This document shows positions 23,792 through 31,191 of a stretch of DNA of 31,381 nt, piece after piece. The stretch covers positions 1 to 31,381 of the forward strand of contig JBOGBZ010000203.1 of NCBI GenBank assembly GCA_051656485.1, given 5' to 3'. The position numbers were made by a program, and so were the translations under genes. This stretch comes from JBOFDK01 sp051656485. Lineage in GTDB: Bacteria > Bacillota > Clostridia > Lachnospirales > Cellulosilyticaceae. Each line of letters opens with the position of its first letter. The first letter of the stretch is position 1. The notes beneath the pieces are model-generated. The model ran no database searches and was not told where the DNA came from. It saw nothing but the letters and a program-made list of their open reading frames with translations.

Positions 23792-24682
23792 ATGACATTA
23801 TCATTTCTTATGGGCCCAATCGTTGGTGGGATTATTGGGTACATTACAAATAGTATTGCAATCAAAATGCTTTTTAGACCACTGAAGCCAATCTACGTAT
23901 GTGGCAAGCGCTTACCATTCACACCAGGGATGATCCCTAGAGAACAAGAGCGTATCGCAAAGACCATCGGTGAAGTAGTCGGAAGAGAACTTATCGATGA
24001 AGCGACACTCCGAGAGCACCTACTTTCTCAAGAGATGGTGGTTAAGCTAGAAGCTGCAGTGGATGAGTGGGTCAATACGTACAAGACATCAGAGGCCACA
24101 GTAGAAGAAGCACTTGATAGTGTACTCGGTGAATCCACTATCAAGATGCTTGGAAATACCATCGAAGAAGGTCTGACTTATGCAGCGTATCAAAAGATCG
24201 TGAGTATGCGACTTGGTGAACCACTAGCAAAGCAAGCGGTACAAGCTATCTCAGGAAATCTAGGACCTATGGCTATGTTTGTAAGTGGTAGCCTTCTAGA
24301 GACAGCAGAGACAAAGCTTCAAGAAATCATCCAAAGTATGATAGAAGAGCAAGGGGAAGAAGTCATAGAGACAGTCATCAGTCGTGAAAAAGAGCAGCTT
24401 CTCCAGACACCAGTAAGTACTGTGGTAGGCCGTATCGAAGAAGAGCTACCTCGTGTGAAGTATGTACTGATGAATCAGTATGTGAATCTAGTACAAAACC
24501 AGCTGACCAAGATGATTCAGACAGTAGATATCAAAGACATCGTGGAGCAAAAAATCAAAAACTATGATGTACTAGAAATGGAGAAAATCATCTTAAGCAT
24601 CGTGAAAAAAGAGCTTAATGCCATCGTATGGCTAGGAGCACTACTAGGCGCAGTGATGGGCGTGATTATGAACTTTTTCTAA
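23792..24682 (+). CDS. DUF445-family membrane protein
   Basis: A 296-aa protein with one N-terminal membrane segment (about 4-24) and one at the C-terminus (about 275-295), enclosing a mainly helical charged domain. The N-terminal block GYITNSIAIKMLFRP followed by LPFTPGMIPREQERIA is the hallmark of DUF445 (YheB/YtcJ-like) proteins. The biochemical role is not established; some relatives are linked to sporulation or envelope functions. Start after AGGAGG. Monocistronic, with a terminator shared with the convergent gene downstream. Three 11-bp A/T repeats upstream may control it. Confidence 0.8.
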   Translation: MTLSFLMGPIVGGIIGYITNSIAIKMLFRPLKPIYVCGKRLPFTPGMIPREQERIAKTIGEVVGRELIDEATLREHLLSQEMVVKLEAAVDEWVNTYKTSEATVEEALDSVLGESTIKMLGNTIEEGLTYAAYQKIVSMRLGEPLAKQAVQAISGNLGPMAMFVSGSLLETAETKLQEIIQSMIEEQGEEVIETVISREKEQLLQTPVSTVVGRIEEELPRVKYVLMNQYVNLVQNQLTKMIQTVDIKDIVEQKIKNYDVLEMEKIILSIVKKELNAIVWLGALLGAVMGVIMNFF

Positions 24683-24685
24683 AAG

Positions 24686-24730
24686 GCAAAACAAAAGGCC
24701 GATCCCTAGTAGGATGGCCTATTCTTTTGC
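24686..24730. terminator. Bidirectional terminator between the DUF445 and VOC genes
   Basis: An inner stem AGGCC(G)ATCC with GGATGGCCT (24696-24720, one bulge) is flanked by GCAAAA (24686-24691) with TTTTGC (24725-24730). It lies between convergent stop codons. Confidence 0.8.
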
Positions 24731-24737
24731 AATCTTT

Positions 24738-25208
24738 TTAGTTGAAATCTTGGAGAAGCTCGACCACCATTTTCAGTGGGTCAGAAGTATCCATATAAGC
24801 ATACTGGCCAGCACCGTAGCTCGCTGTCTGAATGAGAGGCATCTCATTCTTAGTGAAAGTAGCGATGGTTGTATCAAGGTTTGCCACCTTGAAAGCGATG
24901 TGGTGGAAGCCCTCACCGTGTGCATCGAGGTACTCACGCCAAATGCTAGGATTGTGGTCAGGTTCGATAATCTCTAGAGTGACTTGTCCAAGCTTCACAA
25001 AGCCAAGCTTTGCACGAGCAGGAGTAGATTCTCCCTTGAACTGAACACCAGTTACTTCAGGTGCTTCAGTCAGTTTGTATCCATAGTTTTTGACACCTAG
25101 AAACTGGCACCAGTTCGCTAGAGTTGTCTCGATATCGTTAACTAAAATAGCGATTTGGACAACGATATTGTTATCAATTAATTGTGTATCTTGTAGTGTT
25201 TGAGGCAT
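24738..25208 (-). CDS. VOC-superfamily (glyoxalase / methylmalonyl-CoA epimerase-like) protein
   Basis: A 156-aa cytoplasmic protein with two beta-alpha-beta-beta-beta modules. Module ends are visible as VVQIAILVNDI, GQVTLEIIEP, FHHIAFKVANLD and MVVELLQ. The metal positions read Q (where most members have H), E in EIIEP, H in HHIAF and E in VVELL. The overall layout is closest to methylmalonyl-CoA epimerase or lactoylglutathione lyase relatives, but substrate cannot be assigned. I place the start at 25208 after TAGGAG; the frame open upstream to 25304 has no ribosome site and reads as a spurious hydrophobic extension. Confidence 0.75.
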   Translation of the reverse strand: MPQTLQDTQLIDNNIVVQIAILVNDIETTLANWCQFLGVKNYGYKLTEAPEVTGVQFKGESTPARAKLGFVKLGQVTLEIIEPDHNPSIWREYLDAHGEGFHHIAFKVANLDTTIATFTKNEMPLIQTASYGAGQYAYMDTSDPLKMVVELLQDFN

Positions 25209-25331
25209 CGTATTTTCTCCTATAAGGTATATAATAATAGAGATTAATTGTAGCATGTATAAAGAAATAAGTAAATTCGAAACAATAAAATAAAAGCGTG
25301 ACAATAAAGGGAAAGATAAAAGGAGATTAGC

Positions 25332-25811
25332 ATGAAAATAGATATTATATGCGTCGGCAAATTAAAAGAAAAGTATCTGGTACAAGCCATCGCTGAGTAC
25401 ACCAAAAGACTAGGGCGCTACTGCAAACTAAGTATTATCGAATTAGCAGATGAGAAAACACCAGACAATGCATCAGAAAAAGAAGAGTTGCAAATCAAGC
25501 AAAAAGAAGGGGAGAAAATCCTCGCACAAATCAAAGACGACGCCTACGTAGTGGCATTAGCCCTAGATGGCAAGATGATAAGCTCAGAAGAACTGGCAAG
25601 CTTTATGTCAGACAGAGCCCTAAGAGGAGACAGCCACCTAGTTTTTCTAATAGGTGGATCACTAGGCCTTAGCAATGAAGTACTCCAGAGAGCACAGTAT
25701 AAACTATGCTTCTCTAAGATGACCTTCCCACACCAGCTCTTTAGGGTAATGCTATTGGAGCAGGTGTATAGAGCGTATAGGATTAATAATAACGAACCGT
25801 ACCACAAATAG
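25332..25811 (+). CDS. rlmH: 23S rRNA (pseudouridine1915-N3)-methyltransferase RlmH
   Basis: A 159-aa SPOUT-fold methyltransferase, the usual family length. It starts MKIDIICVGKLKEKYL, has LDGKMISSEELA and LVFLIGGSLGLS, and ends in the conserved MTFPHQLFRVMLLEQVYRAYRI ... YHK, the knot that binds S-adenosylmethionine. It methylates pseudouridine 1915 in helix 69 of 23S rRNA on assembled ribosomes. RBS AAAGGAG. The final codons (EPYHK stop) form a 17-base sequence repeated exactly 2 kb downstream. In staphylococci the same 3' end is the attachment site of SCC elements, so this gene end probably serves as an insertion site here as well. Confidence 0.95.
   Translation: MKIDIICVGKLKEKYLVQAIAEYTKRLGRYCKLSIIELADEKTPDNASEKEELQIKQKEGEKILAQIKDDAYVVALALDGKMISSEELASFMSDRALRGDSHLVFLIGGSLGLSNEVLQRAQYKLCFSKMTFPHQLFRVMLLEQVYRAYRINNNEPYHK
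25794..25810 (+). repeat. Candidate attachment site, left copy (end of rlmH)
   Basis: Seventeen bases, GAACCGTACCACAAATA, covering the last codons of rlmH, match 27877-27893 exactly; the GGGA one base further on is shared too. Together they bracket a single-gene segment. Confidence 0.7.
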
Positions 25812-25907
25812 GGGAGTCTTTTAATAAAGTAGTTGTAATGGGGAAATGATAGAATGTATAATATAATCAGACACTTTGAATTATATTAGTATTTAAGGGG
25901 GGGAAAG

Positions 25908-27764
25908 ATGAAAATAAGAAAATTATTAATATATAACTATGATGTAATACAATGTGTAGAAATGTATGAGATACCAGATTTTGTAGTTGTTGCAGGACCT
26001 AATGGTGTGGGGAAATCTACCATTTTTAAAGCAATTAAACAGTACGAAAGAATTATAAAAAAAATATATCTGAGTGATTCAAAAGGTGGGGAAGAAAAGA
26101 GAAGAGAACTTATAGATAGTAGCTTACTTCCATTTAGAGATACAGAGAAGCAAAGTAAAATAGAAATTGAGTTTGAATTATCAGAACAAGAAAAAAGGTT
26201 TTTAGAAACTGAAAAAGATACTATAAAGGGAAAACTAGATTTCAATGATGTTTTTAATTGTGAGTTTGATGCAGAACTAGGTAAATTATTAGTTACAGGT
26301 CAAAAATATTGTCAAATTAACCATATAAATGCAAATAGATACTTATCATCACGTTCTAATAATGAGGTAAGCCTAAGTTCATTATCAAGATTTTATAATG
26401 AAGATGAGAGAAGAAGTAATAGAATAAGTGAAAATGATACAAGGTTTGAAAAAGTAAAAGATTATTTAGCGGCTATTTATTTTGATGATTTAATTAAGGT
26501 AGTGGATACAGGAAAAATTGGAACAGAATTAAAAGAGCTTGTTGATATAATTAATATATATCTAAAGCCAAAAGAATTTATAGGCGTAGAAAGAGACACC
26601 ACTGGATTAAAATTTCCTATAAAATATAATAGTATTAGACATGATATTGATGAGCTGAGTTCAGGAGAAAAAGAAATATTAATGTTATTTGTTAATCTTA
26701 AGTGGATTCAATCAGAAAGTTATATATTTTTATATGATGAACCTGAATTACATCTTAATGCACAATTTGAAAAAATATTATCTTTGCATTTAAAATCCTT
26801 ACAAGGAAATAGCCAAATTTGGTTATCAACGCACTCTTATGAAATTTTAGATTCTGTAGATTATAAAGAAGTTTTTCAAATACTTCATTATACAGGACAG
26901 AATCAAATTTTGAAATTAAGTAGTAAAGAAGATAAGTTTGAAACTTTTAAATCATTAGGTGCTAATGTAGGTCTACAATTAATATCCGAAAAGGTTATTT
27001 TTGTTGAAGGAAAAACAGATAAAGATTTTTTTGAATTATTATTTGAACAATATAAAGAGCAATTAAGTTTTGTTCAATCCACAGGAATAAATAATTTAAT
27101 GAAAGTTGGAAATGCTGTATTAGATTTGTTATCTGAAGCAAGCAAAGCATCTGATTTTTATTTAATTAGAGATAAAGATTTCTTAATAGCTGCACAAATT
27201 GAAGAATTAAGAGAAAAACTTAATCAAAAAATTTATGTTTTATCTAAATATCATATTGAAAATTACTTTTTAGATGGTCAAGCTATTTTGGAGGTATTAA
27301 GAAATATAGGGTTAGATGTATTTAAAAATCCTATAGAGATAGAAAATAAACTAAAAGAAATTGCAGACAAACAAAGAAGTGATGTTATTGCTCAGTGGAT
27401 TGCTTATGACTTACATGAAGAATTAAGAAAATATGACTTTAAAGTGGGAGGACGCGATTTAGAGCAAAATTTGAAAAGTAGAGTTAAATCTCAAAAGGAG
27501 AAAATTATTGATAATCTTGATGAGGATAGGATAGTAACTCTGTTAAGTGAGAAGATTGATTATATAGAGCAAAACTGGGAAGAAATATGGAAGAATTTAC
27601 CTCCAGGAAGAGACATTTTAAAAATGTTTGTAAAGGAGTTTGTAGATGGAATTACATATGATAGATTTATTCATTTATTAGTTAGGGAGTGCATCAAATT
27701 AAATACTAGTGCAATAGATGAACTAAAAAGTAATTTATTGGAAGAACTTAATATAAGAATATGA
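25908..27764 (+). CDS. AAA ATPase with TOPRIM-like DUF4435 domain (OLD-like, possible defence protein)
   Basis: A 618-aa cytoplasmic protein. The N-terminal half is an ABC/SMC-type AAA domain: Walker A AGPNGVGKST (29-38), signature LSSGE (250-254), Walker B FLYDEPELHL with D277/E278, and the switch histidine H309 in LSTHS. The C-terminal half matches DUF4435, a TOPRIM-related fold: E367 in FVEGKTDKDF, D422-x-D424 in IRDKDF, then KYHIENYFLD (E451). ATPase plus TOPRIM is the architecture of OLD-family nucleases and GajA. Several such genes protect against phage, and its position as sole cargo of an island supports that, but no partner gene (such as a GajB helicase) is present. Codon use is strongly A/T-biased compared with rlmH. 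Start after GGGGGGGAAAG. Confidence 0.78.
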   Translation: MKIRKLLIYNYDVIQCVEMYEIPDFVVVAGPNGVGKSTIFKAIKQYERIIKKIYLSDSKGGEEKRRELIDSSLLPFRDTEKQSKIEIEFELSEQEKRFLETEKDTIKGKLDFNDVFNCEFDAELGKLLVTGQKYCQINHINANRYLSSRSNNEVSLSSLSRFYNEDERRSNRISENDTRFEKVKDYLAAIYFDDLIKVVDTGKIGTELKELVDIINIYLKPKEFIGVERDTTGLKFPIKYNSIRHDIDELSSGEKEILMLFVNLKWIQSESYIFLYDEPELHLNAQFEKILSLHLKSLQGNSQIWLSTHSYEILDSVDYKEVFQILHYTGQNQILKLSSKEDKFETFKSLGANVGLQLISEKVIFVEGKTDKDFFELLFEQYKEQLSFVQSTGINNLMKVGNAVLDLLSEASKASDFYLIRDKDFLIAAQIEELREKLNQKIYVLSKYHIENYFLDGQAILEVLRNIGLDVFKNPIEIENKLKEIADKQRSDVIAQWIAYDLHEELRKYDFKVGGRDLEQNLKSRVKSQKEKIIDNLDEDRIVTLLSEKIDYIEQNWEEIWKNLPPGRDILKMFVKEFVDGITYDRFIHLLVRECIKLNTSAIDELKSNLLEELNIRI

Positions 27765-27876
27765 AAGTATAAATAAATTTACTGTAATAATATATACACC
27801 ACATAATTAAGTATTAGATAGAAATATACTGTTAATAAACTAATCGTAGAAAAAACTGCATTTAGTAAGGTGAGGT

Positions 27877-27893
27877 GAACCGTACCACAAATA
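27877..27893 (+). repeat. Candidate attachment site, right copy
   Basis: An exact 17-base copy of the rlmH end, outside any gene. Only the base after it differs before the shared GGGA. An 8-bp hairpin (AAATAGCT/AGCTATTT, about 27905-27923) follows. Confidence 0.7.
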
Positions 27894-27979
27894 AGGGATA
27901 GAAAAATAGCTTAAAGCTATTTGGGATGTGTTATAATAAGGTATATAAAGGTAAATACTTACTGAAAAGAGGTGAGTTG

Positions 27980-28207
27980 ATGTATAAAGCAATTGAAAGT
28001 ATAAATCAAGAGTATAATGGACAATGGGTATTTATGATTAACTGTGACAAAGATGATAATGGAGCAGTTATAGGCGGAGAAGTTGTTCTTCATAGCGAAA
28101 GCAGAGATAGGGTTATAAGAGGCATGAATGAGTACATCATGGAAGAAAGTGATACTTACCTTAGATATGCAGGGGAAATACCAGAAGGAGTTAGCGTTAT
28201 ATTATGA
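27980..28207 (+). CDS. Small conserved-looking protein paired with the retropepsin-like protease
   Basis: A 75-aa soluble protein (MYKAIESINQEYNGQWVFM..., ending EIPEGVSVIL). I recognise no named domain. The mixed alpha/beta pattern and high charge suggest a compact folded protein. ATG 27980 is preceded by AGAGGTGAG and by TATAAT at about 27932, whereas the frame open back to 27926 starts before that promoter. Its TGA overlaps the ATG of the aspartic-protease-like gene (ATGA), so the two are translated together. It could be a partner, inhibitor or substrate of that protease; this is inferred only from the coupling. Confidence 0.65.
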   Translation: MYKAIESINQEYNGQWVFMINCDKDDNGAVIGGEVVLHSESRDRVIRGMNEYIMEESDTYLRYAGEIPEGVSVIL

Positions 28208-28608
28208 GCAAATGTGAAATAAAGATGGAACCTATGGGCAATATGGTCATGCTAGACTTAGAACTCTGGAGTAAACGAGTTAATAGGTTCAGAAATATGA
28301 TGGTAGTATTTGATACAGGTGCTAGTGTAACGACTATTTCTAAGGATATTTTATATCAACTAGGCTATGATGTAAGTAATTGTGAAAAGGCAAGAATTAC
28401 AACAGCAAGTGGTGTGGCGTATGTTGATGTGGTAAAAGTAGACCGATTAAAAATAGGACAGTTTATATTAGAAGATATTGAGGTATACGCACATACCTTT
28501 CCAGAAGAAAGCTTCTCTGTAGGTGTAATTGGATTGAATGTTATAGCTAATTATAGAGTAACATTAGATTTTGAAGTGAGAAAAATAATCTGTGAAAAAT
28601 ATAAGTAG
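28204..28608 (+). CDS. Retropepsin-like aspartic protease family protein
   Basis: A 134-aa soluble protein of the single-domain retroviral-type aspartic protease fold. The catalytic motif is VVFDTGASVTTIS (D-T-G-A), followed by the flap segment (ITTASGVAYVDVVKVDRLKIG) and the second hydrophobic-glycine motif VIGLNVIANYRVTLDF. As one lobe it must dimerise to be active. There is no signal peptide or membrane anchor. It overlaps the preceding gene by four bases. Bacterial members of this clan are poorly characterised, and the substrate is unknown. A strong terminator follows. Confidence 0.78.
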   Translation: MSKCEIKMEPMGNMVMLDLELWSKRVNRFRNMMVVFDTGASVTTISKDILYQLGYDVSNCEKARITTASGVAYVDVVKVDRLKIGQFILEDIEVYAHTFPEESFSVGVIGLNVIANYRVTLDFEVRKIICEKYK

Positions 28609-28611
28609 ACT

Positions 28612-28645
28612 AATCCTAGGGTATAAATATGCCCTAGGATTTTAT
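28612..28645 (+). terminator. Terminator of the protease gene pair
   Basis: A perfect 10-bp stem (28612-28621 with 28632-28641), 10-nt loop, then a short T stretch. Confidence 0.82.
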
Positions 28646-28842
28646 AAAAGGCAATTAATAATGTGAAAGTATAGATGTGTAAAGAAGTAAAGATAGGGAC
28701 ATTAAGTACTAGGAAGGTTGTCGTTATTAGTAGATTAAAAATAAAGTTTTTACTAAAAAAGGGTAGCAGATGCTACTAAAACGGTGAACACTAACACAAG
28801 TAAGTACTAGAAAAATAAGTTTTAAGATTAGGGGACAAGTCA

Positions 28843-29292
28843 ATGAAGCGAACAGAAGAGGTGGAACTAGCAGTACTTTGCATGATTTATGATAAAGATA
28901 GGATACTCTTACAAAATCGTATAAAAAAAGATTGGAAGGGCTATACATTGCCAGGAGGGCATGTAGAACTGGGGGAATCATTTGTTGATGCTACTATACG
29001 TGAAATGAAAGAGGAAACGGGATTAGACATCATTAATCCGGCTTTATGTGGTATAAAGCAATTTCCTATTGAGAATGGTAGATATATAGTTTTCTTATTT
29101 AAGACAAATCAATTTAGTGGCACATTAGTTTCTTCAGATGAGGGAGAAATGGAATGGGTAGAACGCAAGGATATAAACAAGCTTAGTCTGGTAAATGATT
29201 TTGGTGATTTGCTCAAAGTAATAGAGGATGACAAGTTAACAGAGTTCCAGTATGTTATTGATAAGAATGAGTGGATAGCAATTACCAAATAA
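28843..29292 (+). CDS. Nudix hydrolase (MutT-like)
   Basis: A 149-aa enzyme with a complete Nudix box: GGHVELGES, then REMKEETGL (residues about 39-61), carrying the REUXEE metal-binding helix R53/E54/E57/E58. The N-terminal strand VLCMIYDKDRILLQNR fits MutT/8-oxo-dGTP diphosphatase relatives. It hydrolyses a nucleoside-diphosphate-linked substrate with Mg2+; which one is not visible. RBS AGGGG. The 28646-28842 gap holds a small GTAGCA-GA-TGCTAC dyad and no other gene. A 14-base direct repeat (28813-28826 and 29287-29300) flanks the gene. Confidence 0.85.
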   Translation: MKRTEEVELAVLCMIYDKDRILLQNRIKKDWKGYTLPGGHVELGESFVDATIREMKEETGLDIINPALCGIKQFPIENGRYIVFLFKTNQFSGTLVSSDEGEMEWVERKDINKLSLVNDFGDLLKVIEDDKLTEFQYVIDKNEWIAITK

Positions 29293-29318
29293 GTTTTAAG
29301 CTTAAAAAGCAAAAAGGG

Positions 29319-29504
29319 TTTATTTTTAAGAAAATCTTGCTATAATATAAGTATATAAAGAAATGCTCAGTAGCTGGTAACTACTAAGCATTCCTAAAGT
29401 GAGACGTTTGTTTTATTTTAGGGCTATTGGAGTATATTAATGTTTAATTAATACGTTGTAGAAAAAGGGCTCAATCTTTGTCGGGATGGGAGCCTTTTTC
29501 TTTT
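29319..29504 (+). ncRNA. Possible structured small RNA or orphan leader
   Basis: A promoter (TTTATT at 29319-29324, 16-bp spacer, TATAAT at 29341-29346) is followed about 110 bases later by a terminator stem (29461-29472 with 29490-29500, one bulged G) and TTTT. Between them lie a strong hairpin (29362-29373 with 29481-independent arm 29381-29392) and an imperfect A/T stem near 29433-29455, with no plausible reading frame. I do not recognise the class. It could be an independent RNA or a riboswitch-like leader whose gene lay beyond the IS insertion. Confidence 0.45.
29461..29504 (+). terminator. Terminator before the IS element
   Basis: GAAAAAGG-CTC pairs with GAG-CCTTTTTC (29461-29472 with 29490-29500) across one bulged G, followed by TTTT. 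A separate 9-bp dyad, GTCTTAAAT-N4-ATTTAAGAC, lies at 29505-29526. Confidence 0.75.
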
Positions 29505-29566
29505 GTCTTAAATCCTAATTTAAGACCTGTGATACCTATTTCAAATTTTACGTCGTGTGGATACAC

Positions 29567-29574
29567 TCCGTTTA
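29567..29574. repeat. Target-site duplication, left (TCCGTTTA)
   Basis: Eight bases immediately outside the left terminal repeat; identical to 31184-31191. Confidence 0.8.
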
Positions 29575-29670
29575 GAGCCTGTAAAAAATTTTGTGTAAGC
29601 GATTAAAAACTCTTCCTTGAGGCAATGATTATAAAAAATCAAATTGTCGAATTATAAGGAGGAGTTTTTT

Positions 29671-30891
29671 ATGTCCGCATTACCAAAAGAATTAATTAGA
29701 AACTTTATCGCTCAACAGAACTTTGAAAGTACGGATGATGTTTTAGATTTACTCAAAGATATGTTTAAAGATGTTTTACAAGAGACATTAGAAGTTGAGT
29801 TAGAAGAAAAACTTGGATACGATCGATACAATACCTCAGCAAAGCAAACACCTAACAGTCGCAATGGGTATAGTAAAAAGACTGTTAAATCAGAGCTAGG
29901 ACCTGTTGAAATCAATATTCCTAGAGATCGTAATGGTGAATTTGAGCCTCAAATCATCCCCAAACATCAACGTAATATTACTGGTATAGAGGATAAGGTG
30001 CTATCCCTTTATACTGCTGGTCTCTCAACCAGAGATATTCATGATCAAATCAAAGAACTCTATGATGTTGAAATATCCGCAGATATGGTTTCAAAGATTA
30101 CGGATCGTATACTGCCAATGGTTCAAGAATGGCAAAATAGACCTCTTGAGTCAACCTACTCTTTTGTCTTCTTAGATGCAATACACTTTAAGGTACGCGA
30201 AGATAAACAAGTTGTAAATAAAGCTGCATATGTTGCTATTGGTGTAAATATGGATGGTGAAAAGGATGTTTTAGGCATCTGGATTGGAGCAAATGAAACA
30301 AGTAAGTTTTGGCTTGCAGTACTTAATGATTTAAGAACTAGAGGTGCTAGAAACATACTGATATTCTGTACTGATGGGCTTAATGGATTCCAAGAAGCTA
30401 TTGGAGCTGTTTATCCTAAGTCAAGAATACAACGCTGTATTATTCATCAGATACGCTCAAGCATGAAGTATGTAGCATCTAGTGATCAGAAAGCTTTTAC
30501 AAAGGATTTAAAAACCATCTATACTGCAATTAATGAAGATCAGGCATTGAGTAATTTCATAGAGGTTAAAAACAGATGGGGAAGTAAGTACCCTACAGCT
30601 ATAAAAAGTTGGGAAGATCATTGGGATAATTTATCTACATTATTTATGTTTCCAACTGAAACAAGAAAGATTATGTACACGACAAACGTTATTGAAAGCT
30701 TAAATAGTCAGTATCGCAAGGTAACTAAAACAAAGCTTATATTCCCCACAGATCAAAGTTTGCAGAAGATGTTATACCTTGCAACAACTAAGATTACAAG
30801 TAAATGGACAATGCGTTATAGAGGATGGGATTTAGTTCTTAATCAATTGTCGATACTCTTTGATGACGTATTAAATTCAGATGTAGTCTAA
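29671..30891 (+). CDS. IS256-family (mutator-type) DDE transposase
   Basis: A 406-aa transposase, full length for the family. I place the start at ATG 29671 directly after AAGGAGGAG; the frame is open further upstream but has no ribosome site there. The catalytic triad is D169 (FLDAIHFK), D235 (FCTDGLNG) and E342 (NVIESLN), with the family motif C-x2-H (RCIIHQIR) between the second D and E. The N-terminal part has the YDRYNTSAKQTPNSRNGY segment common to these enzymes. It performs copy-out/paste-in movement of the element. No frameshift or stop is seen, so it is probably active. Confidence 0.95.
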   Translation: MSALPKELIRNFIAQQNFESTDDVLDLLKDMFKDVLQETLEVELEEKLGYDRYNTSAKQTPNSRNGYSKKTVKSELGPVEINIPRDRNGEFEPQIIPKHQRNITGIEDKVLSLYTAGLSTRDIHDQIKELYDVEISADMVSKITDRILPMVQEWQNRPLESTYSFVFLDAIHFKVREDKQVVNKAAYVAIGVNMDGEKDVLGIWIGANETSKFWLAVLNDLRTRGARNILIFCTDGLNGFQEAIGAVYPKSRIQRCIIHQIRSSMKYVASSDQKAFTKDLKTIYTAINEDQALSNFIEVKNRWGSKYPTAIKSWEDHWDNLSTLFMFPTETRKIMYTTNVIESLNSQYRKVTKTKLIFPTDQSLQKMLYLATTKITSKWTMRYRGWDLVLNQLSILFDDVLNSDVV

Positions 30892-30922
30892 GGAAACAAG
30901 ACTGCCCCCCTTGACTAAGAAC

Positions 30923-31015
30923 GTGTAAATGTTAGGATGATATTGCCGAAGGTGACAAACTCAGAATAATAAATAGGCTTTGGCACCTTCGGTTAAGGCA
31001 GTATAACATTTACAC
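30923..31015. repeat. Large imperfect palindrome in the IS 3' non-coding region
   Basis: Arms 30923-30954 and 30984-31015 share 12 outer bases (GTGTAAATGTTA) and 9 inner bases (CCGAAGGTG), separated by an 11-base unmatched internal loop on each side. The 29-base centre contains the repeat AGAATAATAAATAGGC. Confidence 0.75.
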
Positions 31016-31088
31016 AACCTTATTCAAGAGATTCACTTCGTGGCAGCCTTTTATGCCTCAGGATCTAAATCTAGAATAATAAATAGGC
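30963..31088 (+). repeat. 16-bp direct repeat AGAATAATAAATAGGC (two copies)
   Basis: Exact copies at 30963-30978 and 31073-31088, 110 bases apart. The second copy also sits in a hairpin (ATAGGCCAT with ATGACCTAT). Both lie inside the IS, after the transposase. Confidence 0.7.
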
Positions 31089-31183
31089 CATACATTCGAC
31101 ATAAAGTTTCATGATATGACCTATCCTAGTTCAATAATTATTTGTTCTCAAGAGAGAGAATACACAAAATTAATTACACGGCC

Positions 31184-31191
31184 TCCGTTTA
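31184..31191. repeat. Target-site duplication, right (TCCGTTTA)
   Basis: Copy of 29567-29574 directly outside the right end of the IS. Confidence 0.8.

Larger units (their letters stand above)
25812..27893. mobile_element. SCC-like island without recombinase at the rlmH 3' end
   Basis: A 2.08-kb segment between two direct copies of the rlmH end. It is visibly richer in A/T than the flanking chromosome and contains one gene (AAA/DUF4435). No serine or tyrosine recombinase is present, so it would need one in trans or is a remnant. A TATAAT occurs at about 25858-25866, and 27765-27876 looks empty. Confidence 0.6.
29575..31183 (+). mobile_element. Complete IS256-family insertion sequence, 1609 bp
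   Basis: The ends are imperfect 24-bp inverted repeats: the left begins GAGCCTGTAAAAAATTTT (29575-29598), and the right, read inverted from 31183, begins GGCCGTGTAATTAATTTT; 18 of 24 positions agree, including the inner TTTTGTGTA. Both sides carry the 8-bp duplication TCCGTTTA, a length known for this family. The transposase is intact. The non-coding part after the transposase (292 bp) is long for an IS256 element and contains an 87-90 bp imperfect palindrome and a 16-bp direct repeat. Confidence 0.85.

Noticed and set aside
25209..25304. N-terminal extension of the VOC protein
   Set aside because: Hydrophobic, A/T-rich and without a ribosome site; family length fits a start at 25208.
30923..31030. 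TTACACAACC near 31011 as the right end of the IS
   Set aside because: It matches the left end poorly and gives no target duplication. The end at 31183 matches 18 of 24 positions and has an exact 8-bp duplication.
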